A stretch of 18,239 nucleotides of DNA from an uncultured Bacilli bacterium (GCA_947626425.1 CANQRX010000016.1:1-18239), one strand, 5' to 3'. Numbered from the stretch's first letter, positions 1 to 9,337 are shown. The notes: generated by a model from the sequence alone, not told the origin. Translations and numbers: made by a program.

Positions 1-76
1 TTCAACTAGGAATAAATTTTCCAAGTTTTGCAAAATAATTAAAGATTAAAAATAATTGTTTATGGGGTTAAATCAT

Positions 77-85
77 ACTATAACA
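77..85 (-). promoter_or_regulatory. Possible extended -10 promoter firing out of the window
   Basis: The minus strand reads TGTTATAGT here, the same 9-mer as in front of pflB. No good -35 is visible. It would drive a minus-strand gene lying left of base 1. The rest of bases 1-127 is AT-rich spacer in which I see no gene. Confidence 0.3.
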
Positions 86-127
86 TTAACTATATTTCAA
101 ATTCCTTATAAGTTTTTCTTAAAAGTT

Positions 128-153
128 AAAAAAAAGAACTTTGCTTTAGTTCT
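128..153 (-). terminator. Intrinsic terminator of the pflBA operon
   Basis: On the minus strand a 6-bp stem (AGAACT / AGTTCT, bases 148-153 with 135-140) encloses a 7-nt loop and is followed by about seven T. The pflA stop codon (146-148) lies inside the hairpin, so the signal starts within the coding region. The stem is short, but the U-tract is good. Confidence 0.7.
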
Positions 154-877
154 CTTTATTATAATACTCTTCCATAAATTTTTCGTATAATTTTTGACAT
201 TTTGCTACGTCCATATCGGTAATATTTTTTAAAGGATAAGGAATATTTAATTTAATATATTTTTCTTTACCTAAAGTATGAAATGGTAAAAATTCAATTT
301 TTAAAATATCTTCTTTATAAAAATACTTTTTAATGTATTCATTTAAAGATTTTAAATATGATTCATTATCCATCATGTTTGGAACAATAACTTGGCGAAT
401 CCAAAATTTTTTGTGCATGGTGGTTGCCACTTTTAAAAAATTATGAACTTCTTTCATTTCGGCGCCTGTTAATTCTTTGTATAAATTTTTATCGGTATGT
501 TTAATATCAAAAATTATTAAATCAATGTTTTCTAGAATTTCTTGATAAGATCCAATGCCTACTCCCGCCGTATCAAGGGCAATATGGATATTTTCTTCTT
601 TTAATTTTTTAGAACAACTAATTAAAAACTGGGGTTGTAATAAGGGTTCGCCACCGGAAAAGGTAACTCCTCCATTATTTCCATAGTAAGGCTTAAATCT
701 CTCGATTTTTTGGACTATTTCATCGTCCGTTATATTGTCGCGTCCTTTCATCCATGTTTCAGGATTATGGCAATATTTACAACGTAACATACAACCATTT
801 AAGAAAATAACACTGCGAATTCCAGGACCATCAATAACACTGAAAGATTCGATGGAATCAATACTTGCCGTTGCCAT
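146..877 (-). CDS. pflA: Pyruvate formate-lyase activating enzyme (radical SAM)
   Basis: Cytoplasmic radical-SAM enzyme that installs the glycyl radical on PflB, using S-adenosylmethionine and a 4Fe-4S cluster. The cluster motif CxxxCxxC is Cys29-Cys33-Cys36 (GCMLRCKYCHN), and the SAM-binding SGGEPLLQ is at about 74-81. The early stretch SVIDGPGIRSVIFLNGC is typical of PflA. The length of 243 residues is normal for a PflA without extra ferredoxin inserts. The ATG overlaps the pflB stop as TAATG, so translation is probably coupled to pflB. Its own stop sits in the terminator hairpin. Family assignment is secure; the protein looks intact. Confidence 0.96.
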   Translation of the reverse strand: MATASIDSIESFSVIDGPGIRSVIFLNGCMLRCKYCHNPETWMKGRDNITDDEIVQKIERFKPYYGNNGGVTFSGGEPLLQPQFLISCSKKLKEENIHIALDTAGVGIGSYQEILENIDLIIFDIKHTDKNLYKELTGAEMKEVHNFLKVATTMHKKFWIRQVIVPNMMDNESYLKSLNEYIKKYFYKEDILKIEFLPFHTLGKEKYIKLNIPYPLKNITDMDVAKCQKLYEKFMEEYYNKEN

Positions 878-3114
878 TACATTTTCTCATGGAAAGTTCT
901 TGCGATAACTTCCTCTTGTTGTTTTCTGGTTAAACGATTAAACCGCACGGCATAACCGGAAACCCGAATTGTTAGTAAAGGATATTTATCAGGGTTTTCC
1001 ATCGCATCAATTAGCATTTCGCGATTTAGAACGTTGACATTTAAGTGATGAGCCATTTGCCCAAAATAGCCATCTAATAATGAAACTAAATTGTTAACTT
1101 GATCTTCCCGATCTTTTCCTAAAGCACTAGGAATAATTGAAAAAGTATTGGAAATTCCGTCTTTGCAACAATTTTCATATTCTAATTTGGCAACCGAATT
1201 TAAACTAGCAATCGCTCCATTTTCATCACGACCATGCATTGGATTAGCACCTGGGGCAAAAGGAACATGAGCTTTTCTGCCATCTGGAGTGGCTCCCGTT
1301 TTATTACCATAAACAACATTTGAAGTGATAGTTAGCACACTCATTGTTACTTCGGCATTACGATAAGTTGGATGTTTCTTTAGTTCACTAGCCATTTTTT
1401 CCAAAACTTCTTTAGCAATATTATCAACTCGGTCATCATCATTACCATATTTAGGAAAATCCCCTTCAATTTCAAAGTCAATGGCAATTCCATCTTCATT
1501 ACGAATTGGTTTCACCTTAGCATATTTAATTGCTGATAAACTATCGGCAACAACCGACAAACCAGCCACTCCATAAGCCATATACCGATGCACTAAAGAA
1601 TTATGTAAAGCCATTTGCCCAGCTTCATAAGCATATTTATCATGCATGTAATGAATAATATTCATACTATCAGAATAAATTTTAGCAACTTTTTCTAACA
1701 TTTGAAAATAAGTTTTTTTTACTTTTTCATAGTCTAAAACTTCATCTGTCATTTTAGCAAAACCAGGAATGACTAACTCATTTTTCATTTCGTCAATTCC
1801 CCCATTTATAGAATAAAGTAAGGCTTTAGCTAAATTGCAACGGGCACCAAAAAATTGCATATCAACACCTAGACGCATAGCGGAAACACAGCAAGCAATG
1901 GCATAATCATCGCCATAAATAGGTCGCATTAAATCATCATTTTCATACTGAATAGCATCCGTTTCAATAGACATATCAGTACAAAACTTTTTGAAGTTTA
2001 ATGGTAAGTCTTTACTCCATAAAATTGTCATATTTGGTTCTGGTGATGGTTTTAAATTTTTTAAAGTATTAACAATCCGATAAGAAGTTTTGGTAACCAT
2101 ACTTTGGCCTTTTTTATTTAAGCCACCGATTGAACATGTTACCCATGTTGGATCACCTGTGAATAGTTCATCGTAATCAGGAGTTCTTAAGTGTCTAACC
2201 ATTCGTAACTTAATAACAAATTGATCAATCATTTCTTGAATTTCAGCTTCGGTAAAAGTTTTATTTTGTAAGTCACGTTCGATATAAATATCAAAGAAAG
2301 CATCAACTCTTCCTAAGCTCATTGCTGCTCCATTGTTTTCTTTAACACTTGCTAAATAACCAAAATATGTCCATTGGATAGCTTCTTTGGCATTTTTAGC
2401 TGGCATAGAAATATCAAAGCCATACTTACTAGCCATTTTTTTCATTTCTTCTAAAGCACGATATTGCATGGAAAGTTCTTCTCTGATGCGAATAAGGTCA
2501 TCACTCATTACACCATCAGATTGGAATTCATCTTCCCATTCTCTTTTCTTTTCGGCCATTAAAAAATCAATACCATACAAGGCAATTCGCCGGTAATCCC
2601 CGATAATTCGGCCTCTTCCATAAGCATCTGGTAAACCAGTTAATAAGCCAACGTGTCTAGCTTTTCTAATTTCTTTGGTATAAGCATCAAATACTCCTTG
2701 ATTATGGGTTTTTCGATATTCATTAAAATATTTATCGACATTTTTATCTAATTCATAACCATAAGCTTTTAATTCTTCGTAAACCATTCTAATCCCACCA
2801 TAAGGATTAATCATTCTTTTTAAAGGTTTATCTGTTTGTAAACCGACTATAACATCATCATCTTCACTGATATAGCCAGCCTCAAAGTTATTTATTCCCG
2901 ACATATGTTCTGTGTCAATATCTAAAACATGAACTTTGCCTTCTTCCAAAATTAATTTTTCATAACAATCTAAAACTCTTAAAGTTTTGGGGGTTGGTTT
3001 TGCCAAAAAAGTACTATCCCCATCATATTGATGATAATTGTTTTGAATAAAATCAGCGACATCGATTGAAGTCGTCCATTTTCCTTCTTTAAAATTTTTC
3101 CATTGTTCTTTCAT
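877..3114 (-). CDS. pflB: Pyruvate formate-lyase (formate C-acetyltransferase)
   Basis: Oxygen-sensitive glycyl-radical enzyme converting pyruvate and CoA to acetyl-CoA and formate in fermentation. The catalytic cysteine pair is Cys408-Cys409 (IACCVSAMRLG), and the radical glycine is Gly720 in RVSGYAVRF near the C-terminus. The length of 745 residues is close to the usual size of about 750. The start is a clear ATG preceded by GGAGGG with a 7-nt gap. It is the first gene of a pflB-pflA unit, 63 bp downstream of the T4SS locus but separated from it by a terminator. All hallmark residues are present. It implies an anaerobic, mixed-acid type of metabolism. Confidence 0.98.
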   Translation of the reverse strand: MKEQWKNFKEGKWTTSIDVADFIQNNYHQYDGDSTFLAKPTPKTLRVLDCYEKLILEEGKVHVLDIDTEHMSGINNFEAGYISEDDDVIVGLQTDKPLKRMINPYGGIRMVYEELKAYGYELDKNVDKYFNEYRKTHNQGVFDAYTKEIRKARHVGLLTGLPDAYGRGRIIGDYRRIALYGIDFLMAEKKREWEDEFQSDGVMSDDLIRIREELSMQYRALEEMKKMASKYGFDISMPAKNAKEAIQWTYFGYLASVKENNGAAMSLGRVDAFFDIYIERDLQNKTFTEAEIQEMIDQFVIKLRMVRHLRTPDYDELFTGDPTWVTCSIGGLNKKGQSMVTKTSYRIVNTLKNLKPSPEPNMTILWSKDLPLNFKKFCTDMSIETDAIQYENDDLMRPIYGDDYAIACCVSAMRLGVDMQFFGARCNLAKALLYSINGGIDEMKNELVIPGFAKMTDEVLDYEKVKKTYFQMLEKVAKIYSDSMNIIHYMHDKYAYEAGQMALHNSLVHRYMAYGVAGLSVVADSLSAIKYAKVKPIRNEDGIAIDFEIEGDFPKYGNDDDRVDNIAKEVLEKMASELKKHPTYRNAEVTMSVLTITSNVVYGNKTGATPDGRKAHVPFAPGANPMHGRDENGAIASLNSVAKLEYENCCKDGISNTFSIIPSALGKDREDQVNNLVSLLDGYFGQMAHHLNVNVLNREMLIDAMENPDKYPLLTIRVSGYAVRFNRLTRKQQEEVIARTFHEKM

Positions 3115-3133
3115 TTTTTACCCTCCGAATTAT

Positions 3134-3142
3134 ACTATAACA
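3134..3142 (-). promoter_or_regulatory. Candidate extended -10 promoter of pflBA
   Basis: The minus strand reads TGTTATAGT, directly followed by an overlapping TATAAT (3129-3134). It lies in the 63-bp gap between the T4SS terminator and pflB. The -35 is poor. The predicted 5' leader would be only about 13 nt, beginning close to the GGAGGG, so the exact start site is uncertain. Confidence 0.4.
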
Positions 3143-3164
3143 TAATAAAAGATAATATAAAAGC

Positions 3165-3189
3165 AAAAAAAGAAGGCTTATAAACCTCC
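3165..3189 (-). terminator. Intrinsic terminator of the T4SS-like operon
   Basis: The minus strand folds GGAGGTT-TATA-AAGCCTTC-type pairing (3172-3189, 7 bp with two G-U pairs, 4-nt loop), followed by seven T. The stop codon of the VirB4 C-terminal gene (3178-3180) lies inside the hairpin. It separates the locus from pflB. Confidence 0.7.
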
Positions 3190-4962
3190 TCCAGAACCAA
3201 AGGAATCTAATTCGTCTTGAGTTAAAATAACATTCACACGCATTCTTCGGTTACCACAAACAAATAAAGCTTCGCCTTGGGTATAATCTCTGATACTTTC
3301 TTTTTCACTTTCATTTAAATCAATTAATCTTGAAAGATCTTCAATTGCTTGCTTTTTTAAACCCATGATTAAATAATATGAAGCATTATCAAAAATAGCT
3401 TTACCATGCGTTATGACATTTGGGGCTGCAAAGTCGGTTGGTTGTTGGGTAACAATAATAGTTCCTGTATTATATTTTCGACTTCTTCGTTGCATATTGG
3501 CTAGGAATTCGGCACCTAATTCATTTTTAGTTGATAATAGGACATGAGCTTCATCAACATACATGACAGTGTTAACAGTTGGATCTAAACATAATCCCCA
3601 AGCATATTTTAAAATATTAAAGAATAATGCATTTTTAACATTTTCATCTGAATTCATTAATTCACGAATATTAAAAACAATAAAATCACTGTTAATATCT
3701 AAGGTCGTATGTCCTGTAAAATAGTAACGTAATTCTTTAACTAATGGGCGAATTTTTAGTTCTAATCGTTCCATAATGTCACGTTCATGAGTTCGATCAG
3801 TCATTGATAATAACCGGCCTTTAATCGTCGCGTATACGTCGTCAAAAGTTGGATAATCTTCGCTTGTAAACTTAGTAAAATCGGTATCGTAATCAATTTT
3901 ATATCGTTTATAGGTGTCTTGAACTACTTCAGTGAACATTGTTAAAACATCATCTTCAATATCAGGGCTATAATACTTCATAAAGGCTTTTAGTTGTTGT
4001 AATGTTCTTGTTAAAATTGTATAACCTAAGCCTTGATTTATTTCTTCTTCATCCGCGTCAATGACAATTTCTAAGGGATTAATCATTCCGAAATCGCCAC
4101 CTTTGCCTAAATCAAGAAAATCGCCACCCATATTTGTGGTCATTTCTTTTAGTTCACCTTCGGGGTCAACGCAGACAACCTTGTATTCATTACGTAAATG
4201 ACTTCTAATTAATAACTTCGCAGCAGTTGATTTACCGGAACCACTAGTACCAACAATAACCATATTAGCATTATTACGATTGTGCTCTTTTTTAATTTGA
4301 TATAAAAATTGATTGAATAAAATTACACCACCAGAAAAATCTAAGCCAAATAAGGTGCTATTGCCAGGATCTTTAATACTATCAAAAATAAAAGGATACA
4401 TGGCCGCGATGGTAACAGACGGAATTGGGGCGCCAATGCGATCTTCAATATCTTGACGAGGAAAAATTGGTAACATTGATTTAATAACTTTTTCTTGTTC
4501 AAACATTAAAGGAATTCCTCGCATTCCTAAAGCATCTAAATAGTTTCTCACTTGTAACTTTCGGGCATTCATTTCATCTTTCGTATCAGCGCTGATAAAA
4601 ATATGTAATTGGAAATCAAAAATTCGGGATTGAGTGGCAACTAGCATCGAAACAAACTGCTCTAGTGATTCATAATCTTGGCGGATTCGTTCTTGAATTG
4701 TCCGGTCTCTTTCCGATTGATAACGACTTTTTAAATCAGCAATTTCTTTATTAATCATTCTTTGGAGAGTTGATAATTCGATTGGAATGTGCTTGGCCAC
4801 AATTTTAATTCCAGACATATTAGTTAAATTAGCTAAATATCCTTGCGAAATAAATTTTGGATAACTTACAATTGTTAACACCGTACAATATTTATCACTC
4901 ATCATAAATTCTGTCGGTTTAAATTCAACTCCTTTTGGAGCTATTTGAGCTTTTAAATTCAT
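3178..4962 (-). CDS. VirB4-like T4SS ATPase, middle and C-terminal part (split VirB4)
   Basis: Motor ATPase of a type IV secretion system, at the cytoplasmic face of the membrane. Residues 1-230 match the VirB4/TraE middle region (IAPKGVEF near the start, then DKYCTVLTI). Walker A is GTSGSGKST at 238-246, Walker B is MYVDEAHVLL with Asp470-Glu471, and the RKYNTGTIIVTQQP motif follows, as in VirB4/TraC ATPases. At 594 residues it lacks the normal N-terminal domain, which the preceding gene supplies. Its ATG overlaps that gene's TGA as ATGA, so translation should be coupled. The nucleotide-binding motifs are intact. It ends a minus-strand operon. Family assignment is firm; the exported substrate is unknown. 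Confidence 0.93.
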   Translation of the reverse strand: MNLKAQIAPKGVEFKPTEFMMSDKYCTVLTIVSYPKFISQGYLANLTNMSGIKIVAKHIPIELSTLQRMINKEIADLKSRYQSERDRTIQERIRQDYESLEQFVSMLVATQSRIFDFQLHIFISADTKDEMNARKLQVRNYLDALGMRGIPLMFEQEKVIKSMLPIFPRQDIEDRIGAPIPSVTIAAMYPFIFDSIKDPGNSTLFGLDFSGGVILFNQFLYQIKKEHNRNNANMVIVGTSGSGKSTAAKLLIRSHLRNEYKVVCVDPEGELKEMTTNMGGDFLDLGKGGDFGMINPLEIVIDADEEEINQGLGYTILTRTLQQLKAFMKYYSPDIEDDVLTMFTEVVQDTYKRYKIDYDTDFTKFTSEDYPTFDDVYATIKGRLLSMTDRTHERDIMERLELKIRPLVKELRYYFTGHTTLDINSDFIVFNIRELMNSDENVKNALFFNILKYAWGLCLDPTVNTVMYVDEAHVLLSTKNELGAEFLANMQRRSRKYNTGTIIVTQQPTDFAAPNVITHGKAIFDNASYYLIMGLKKQAIEDLSRLIDLNESEKESIRDYTQGEALFVCGNRRMRVNVILTQDELDSFGSGGGL

Positions 4963-5528
4963 TCTGGACTCACCATCCCACTAAAAGAGGTCTTCATTCC
5001 TCCGTTAAAGAAATTATCTAAGATAACTCGTAAATCGTTATTACTAGTTTGACTACTGTTTAATCCACAGTTGGCTAAATTGCTAATCATTTGATGAAGT
5101 CTTTTTTGTATAACATCCATTTTTTTATCTTTGAAAAGTAAATAATATTCCGTATCAACAACATTGTATTGAGCACTCATAAACATATTTGCTTTATTAA
5201 TATCTTGAATAATTAATTTTTTAGTAATAGCACTTGTCGCATTATTAAACATTATCTGTAATTGTGATAAATAAACTTGAATATCAACAGGTCTGTCGGC
5301 TACAATTAACCAAAATTCATAGTTTAAAGTATTGTAAAAATTTTGCAATTGGCGAATGGTATTATCCCTAGAGCTTGCATCCAAAATAAAGATATTTTTA
5401 GGAGCAACTTTTACTCCGGTAACATATTCACCATTTTCGAGTTCTATCATGCCATTCATAATATTTTTTATTGGTACCCAATCTTCAGTCCATTTACTTG
5501 TTAAATCATTTTTTTTATTCTTCGCCAT
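4959..5528 (-). CDS. VirB4-like ATPase, N-terminal domain as a separate protein
   Basis: A 189-residue soluble protein matching the N-terminal portion of VirB4/TraE proteins: a DWVPIKNI start, a short beta region (ENGEYVTGVKVAP) and a predominantly helical segment. It has no Walker motifs. Together with the following gene (594 residues) it adds up to 783, a normal VirB4 length, so this is a VirB4 divided after the N-terminal domain. It ends in TGA overlapping the next ATG and starts 14 bp inside the preceding PrgI-like gene. The SD in front of its ATG is weak, consistent with coupling. A recent frameshift is unlikely because the second half has its own in-register ATG, but I cannot compare relatives. 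Confidence 0.82.
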   Translation of the reverse strand: MAKNKKNDLTSKWTEDWVPIKNIMNGMIELENGEYVTGVKVAPKNIFILDASSRDNTIRQLQNFYNTLNYEFWLIVADRPVDIQVYLSQLQIMFNNATSAITKKLIIQDINKANMFMSAQYNVVDTEYYLLFKDKKMDVIQKRLHQMISNLANCGLNSSQTSNNDLRVILDNFFNGGMKTSFSGMVSPE

Positions 5529-5823
5529 CTTTAATACACCAGCCTTTCCAATAATACTTCTTACGGCCCATCGAATACATTACAATGTTGGTAATTAATT
5601 GTAAAACATTATGATAATTTGGAACCGGTATTACTAAAAAACCAGAAATCAAGGCCGGCATTAAAATTATAATTGCCGTGGTTAAATTCATTCCTTGAAA
5701 AATTAGTAGCATTATAATTGTTACCGTACAGCCTGTTCCAAAAATTGCAAGGTCAATCGGTGTAAAAAAGCCTAAAATTAATTTTGATTTTTTGGTATTG
5801 GCCGGTATTAAATAATTGTCCAT
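5515..5823 (-). CDS. PrgI/VirB3-like small T4SS membrane protein
   Basis: A 102-residue inner-membrane protein with two hydrophobic segments (about 23-42 and 47-66), then a cytoplasmic tail with VPNYHNVLQLI and GRKKYYWKGW. Size, topology and the position directly before VirB4 fit the PrgI/VirB3 family, which couples the VirB4 ATPase to the membrane channel. It has a good SD (AGGGG) in front of an ATG and overlaps the next gene by 14 bp. The family match is by pattern and synteny, not by a strong signature. Confidence 0.78.
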   Translation of the reverse strand: MDNYLIPANTKKSKLILGFFTPIDLAIFGTGCTVTIIMLLIFQGMNLTTAIIILMPALISGFLVIPVPNYHNVLQLITNIVMYSMGRKKYYWKGWCIKDGEE

Positions 5824-5837
5824 ATATTCACCCCTTA

Positions 5838-8144
5838 TTATTTTTTACTACCCTTATTTGGTTGATGATAGATTCTGCTTATTTTAATATTTAAATTGTC
5901 GTTGACGTCTTTTAATGAACTATGTGAGTCTAAAACAAAATCATTAAGACTTGTTTTAGTCATTAAGTCTCCAACATTATCATTATAGTGTAGTCGAGAA
6001 AATTCGATTGCTCTTGTAGCTTCTGGTTTTTTATTTACAACATTGTGATCAATTGCTTGAGCATTGGCTCTTGTTGCGGCCATTAATTGACCAATTTTAG
6101 CTTGTAAATTTGCATCGTAATCGCTTGGGTCGACTTTCTTTTTACCATCAGTTGAAACCCCATTGATGATATCGGTTTTGGCCCTTTTTTTCATCGCATT
6201 TAAATCAATTTCTAATTGGTTTATATTTGACGCGGTTGCATCAACTTTCTCACCACGCGCATTAATAAATTCTTTAATTGTTCCCGTTCGAGCTTTAAGT
6301 AATACTTCTTCTAAAATTCCGTAATTATTCATTTTGGTAACTGGAGCTTTCGTTGTTGGATCAATAAATTGAAATTCAATCTCTCTTGTTCTTTTTTCGC
6401 GTTCAAACAATTCTCCAGCTCGCTTGTCAATATCCATCCGAATTTGAAAGATTTCATTAATAACTGATTGAGTATTTTGAATAGTTTCCATACTTGTTTT
6501 AGCACCAGCCCATGTTGCAACTCCTCGGGCAGCATCAGAGACATGTCCTCTTGTTGGTCCTAAGATACCAGGGTGAGTAGCTCGGTAAACAGCTCTTTGA
6601 GCTTGATGTTGTTTTGTCTTATTAACACCTTCTTTAGTTGCATTAACCATATCATGAACATTGCTATTTTTAATGGCACTAGGTGCAGTTCTTGCTATAC
6701 CTTCAACCGTGGAAGTAGCAGTTGAAGCAATAGTTCCAACGGCTGGAATGATTGTTTTTCCAACAGTGACAACACCATGGGCACCAGACTTTACTGATTT
6801 TCCAAAATTTTTGAATGCATCTCCCCAATACCCATAAGATAAATCTGAAAATCCAGTTTTTAGGGATGTTCCAGCATTTTTAAACATAGGTCCACTTTTA
6901 ACTATTTGATTTTTTGAAGCACTAAGTCCTCTTACTAAGCCTCTAGCACCCATTGTGGCTCCAGCCCCAACAACTGAACCGGCCGCAAAGAAACCTCCGG
7001 CTTTTAATTTATCCTTAATTCCTAAACTCATATTACCGGAATTAATACCAAAAATATCACCTATTAGTTTAGGAGCTTGTTTTGCAAAGACTAATAAGCC
7101 CATTAAAATTATTACCAAAACTATTGTCGCTTGAACGCCATTAACATGATAGGTTCCAGCAGAATCCATATAAACATATTTAAACATATCGGCATCGGCA
7201 ATGGCACTGAAAAAATAAATTACTAAAAACATTAAGCCAACTCTTATAAAGACTTCAAAATAAACACTTAACGTTAGTTTTAACCATTTATCAAAAACAC
7301 TTTTTTTAGCTGGCATTATGCGAAATATAACGGGAATAGGAGCTATTAATTGACAAAAGGCAAATTTTACAACGCGAATCCCTAAATCTAAACAAAAGGA
7401 AAGAATTATATAGAGTAAGGCGACCCCACAAAGGGTAGATATACCTGGTTTATAACCTGGGCTTACCGCATCCCCAATAGCTAACTTTTCAGTTTCTTCT
7501 TGAGCTTTGGTGGTGCTTATTAAATCTTGATCCTCAATGGTCCATTCGCTCATGGCAGGTAAAGCTTTTGTAAAATCACCATTTTTAATCATATCATATT
7601 TTGCATCATAATAACTGTAGCCATCGTCGAGAGTAACATTGTAGTTTGCTGGATTTAAAAAGGGATTTAAAGCAGTAAAAGCCATGTAATTACCATATTC
7701 TTCAATACTTGCTTCATTCGTGTTACCACCCATACCGAAGACAATCGCCCCAATTACATTTTCTTTAAAAATAATAGCTTGGATTCGATAAGCATAATCA
7801 AAAAGGGTTGGTAATAATCCTAAAATAACCAAAGAAATAACTATATTTTTGGCAATTTTAGTTAAAGCTTTATCCCCTTGAGAAACTTTGTCGGGGTCAA
7901 CAATCGCCATTAATAATGTATAAGCTAAATAAAATAGCATAATTACGCCTAAAATCGCGTATATTCGCTTAGCAAAATTACTAAAAAACTCATCTTGAAA
8001 AATTCTGGCATCGGCTAAACGAATAAAAATTTGATAAGTTTGGGAAACGGCCCAATAAATGACACCATCTATTAGTAATAATATTTTATGAAACATATCA
8101 TTAAGCCAACTACCAATTCCGGCTATTAACAAAAACTTATTCAT
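5838..8144 (-). CDS. VirB6/TrbL-like polytopic T4SS channel protein with long C-terminal tail
   Basis: A 768-residue membrane protein. Hydrophobic segments lie at about 21-41, 61-81 and 100-118, then an exported-looking loop (about 125-235), then about 237-260, 290-315 and 337-357. GDKALTKIAKNIVISLVI resembles the segment before the third helix in Gram-positive TrbL/VirB6 proteins. A small-residue-rich stretch at about 380-410 may be another membrane or amphipathic element. From about 410 to the end the protein is hydrophilic and rich in Ala, Lys, Thr and Asn, probably helical and cytoplasmic. VirB6 proteins form part of the translocation channel. It has an SD AAGGAGGG before the ATG and 14 bp to the PrgI-like gene. 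The tail is the unusual part. Confidence 0.78.
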   Translation of the reverse strand: MNKFLLIAGIGSWLNDMFHKILLLIDGVIYWAVSQTYQIFIRLADARIFQDEFFSNFAKRIYAILGVIMLFYLAYTLLMAIVDPDKVSQGDKALTKIAKNIVISLVILGLLPTLFDYAYRIQAIIFKENVIGAIVFGMGGNTNEASIEEYGNYMAFTALNPFLNPANYNVTLDDGYSYYDAKYDMIKNGDFTKALPAMSEWTIEDQDLISTTKAQEETEKLAIGDAVSPGYKPGISTLCGVALLYIILSFCLDLGIRVVKFAFCQLIAPIPVIFRIMPAKKSVFDKWLKLTLSVYFEVFIRVGLMFLVIYFFSAIADADMFKYVYMDSAGTYHVNGVQATIVLVIILMGLLVFAKQAPKLIGDIFGINSGNMSLGIKDKLKAGGFFAAGSVVGAGATMGARGLVRGLSASKNQIVKSGPMFKNAGTSLKTGFSDLSYGYWGDAFKNFGKSVKSGAHGVVTVGKTIIPAVGTIASTATSTVEGIARTAPSAIKNSNVHDMVNATKEGVNKTKQHQAQRAVYRATHPGILGPTRGHVSDAARGVATWAGAKTSMETIQNTQSVINEIFQIRMDIDKRAGELFEREKRTREIEFQFIDPTTKAPVTKMNNYGILEEVLLKARTGTIKEFINARGEKVDATASNINQLEIDLNAMKKRAKTDIINGVSTDGKKKVDPSDYDANLQAKIGQLMAATRANAQAIDHNVVNKKPEATRAIEFSRLHYNDNVGDLMTKTSLNDFVLDSHSSLKDVNDNLNIKISRIYHQPNKGSKK

Positions 8145-8155
8145 CGTTACCCTCC

Positions 8156-9316
8156 TTACATACCAATATTACAATTATGTATATCATATAATCCAAAGAT
8201 AGAAAATAATAATTCTAATACATATGGTAAAAAAACAATAATCACAGCCACACCTATTCTTTGAACCGTTTTTGATGATAATTTTTTGGTTTTTTGACTA
8301 TCAGCCGATGGAATATTTTTTATAAAATCAATTATCGATAAAACGATAGCCATAAGTGGGGCTAAAATTTGCATAATTGTAAAAGCAAAATTTAAAATTT
8401 TTTTTAATTCTGTATCACTGCCATCACTTTTCTTAAAGATTGTATCACAAGTAAAATCGTCATCAGAGTTGATTGGAATATCATAGTCATCATATTTATC
8501 TTCGGTGCTACCTGGTTTTTTGTCTTTTTCATCAGGTGATTCTTTTTCAGAGTCTCCACTTGTTCCATTATCCCATGAAAATATTAACATTCGAAAATAA
8601 TTTTTACCAATATTGGCAGGACTCATACAATCTTTAACTAATTCAGTTGGAGTTTTGGTATTGCTTCGACAATAACCAACACTATCCATGCAAATAGCTT
8701 TACCACTTGAATCTGTTCCCAAAACCAATAAGGCATGATGAGTACTTGCGAGATTAGAACAGCGATGTCCCGAGACAAAAATCATCACCAATTGCCCATT
8801 TTCTAAAGCTTCATTCATTCGTTTGACACCATCATCAATATTAATATTTTCTAAATACAATTCCCCTGTTACTCCGTAATGTTTTAAAGTTTGTTCAAAG
8901 TTATTGGCTTTTAAAACACCATTATAACTAGGTGGGGAATCATATAAATAATTTTGTAAATCTAATGTTGAAATTGTAGTCCCTTTAATTCCATTAATTG
9001 CACATGTTAAAGCATGAGAACGGCAAGACCCACTTAGTAATTTATGACGAGAATCCATTTGTTTTCCCATGTATAATTTGATAGTTTCATCTGGATACTC
9101 TATCGTTGCTACTGACATACAGTTGTCATATTGGGGGTCACCACAACGTCCTTCTGGATCATTAACATCATATTTTATAGAAATTTTTTGGGGTTTTCCT
9201 TTTCCGATCGTGGCTTTAGTAATTTCTTGATTTTTAGCTGCTATTGTCTTTACATCAGCTTGAAAAAAAATCAAAGTACTACAGATAGTCAATATAAATA
9301 AAAATTTAACTCGCAT
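8156..9316 (-). CDS. Exported C39-like cysteine peptidase fused to a T4SS pilin-like membrane hairpin
   Basis: A 386-residue protein with an N-terminal signal sequence (about 1-27). The middle looks like a papain-fold C39-like peptidase: a candidate triad of Cys98 (GSCRSHAL), His194 (THHALLVLG) and Asp211 (ICMDS). A charged linker rich in Ser, Glu, Asp and Lys (about 250-285) leads to the shared module: DFTCDTIF with Cys290, helix 1 at about 309-332 ending DFIK, a basic loop, helix 2 at about 354-375 with VFLP, and GLYDIHNC with Cys382. The predicted topology puts the peptidase and both cysteines outside and the loop inside. The substrate is unknown; a cell-wall peptide or a co-exported protein is possible. 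The SD (GGTG) is weak, and a local promoter candidate precedes it. The domain call is moderate; the module is clear. Confidence 0.72.
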   Translation of the reverse strand: MRVKFLFILTICSTLIFFQADVKTIAAKNQEITKATIGKGKPQKISIKYDVNDPEGRCGDPQYDNCMSVATIEYPDETIKLYMGKQMDSRHKLLSGSCRSHALTCAINGIKGTTISTLDLQNYLYDSPPSYNGVLKANNFEQTLKHYGVTGELYLENINIDDGVKRMNEALENGQLVMIFVSGHRCSNLASTHHALLVLGTDSSGKAICMDSVGYCRSNTKTPTELVKDCMSPANIGKNYFRMLIFSWDNGTSGDSEKESPDEKDKKPGSTEDKYDDYDIPINSDDDFTCDTIFKKSDGSDTELKKILNFAFTIMQILAPLMAIVLSIIDFIKNIPSADSQKTKKLSSKTVQRIGVAVIIVFLPYVLELLFSIFGLYDIHNCNIGM

Positions 9317-9337
9317 CTAACACCACTTTCTTTCATA

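Noticed and set aside
2387..2596. Plus-strand open frame inside pflB
   Set aside because: It lies antisense to a strongly conserved enzyme gene, has no SD, and its translation resembles no protein; it is a shadow frame.
6329..6544. 71-codon minus-strand frame within the VirB6-like gene
   Set aside because: It is in another frame of a well-supported gene, with no ribosome binding site; the composition is that of a frame-shadow.
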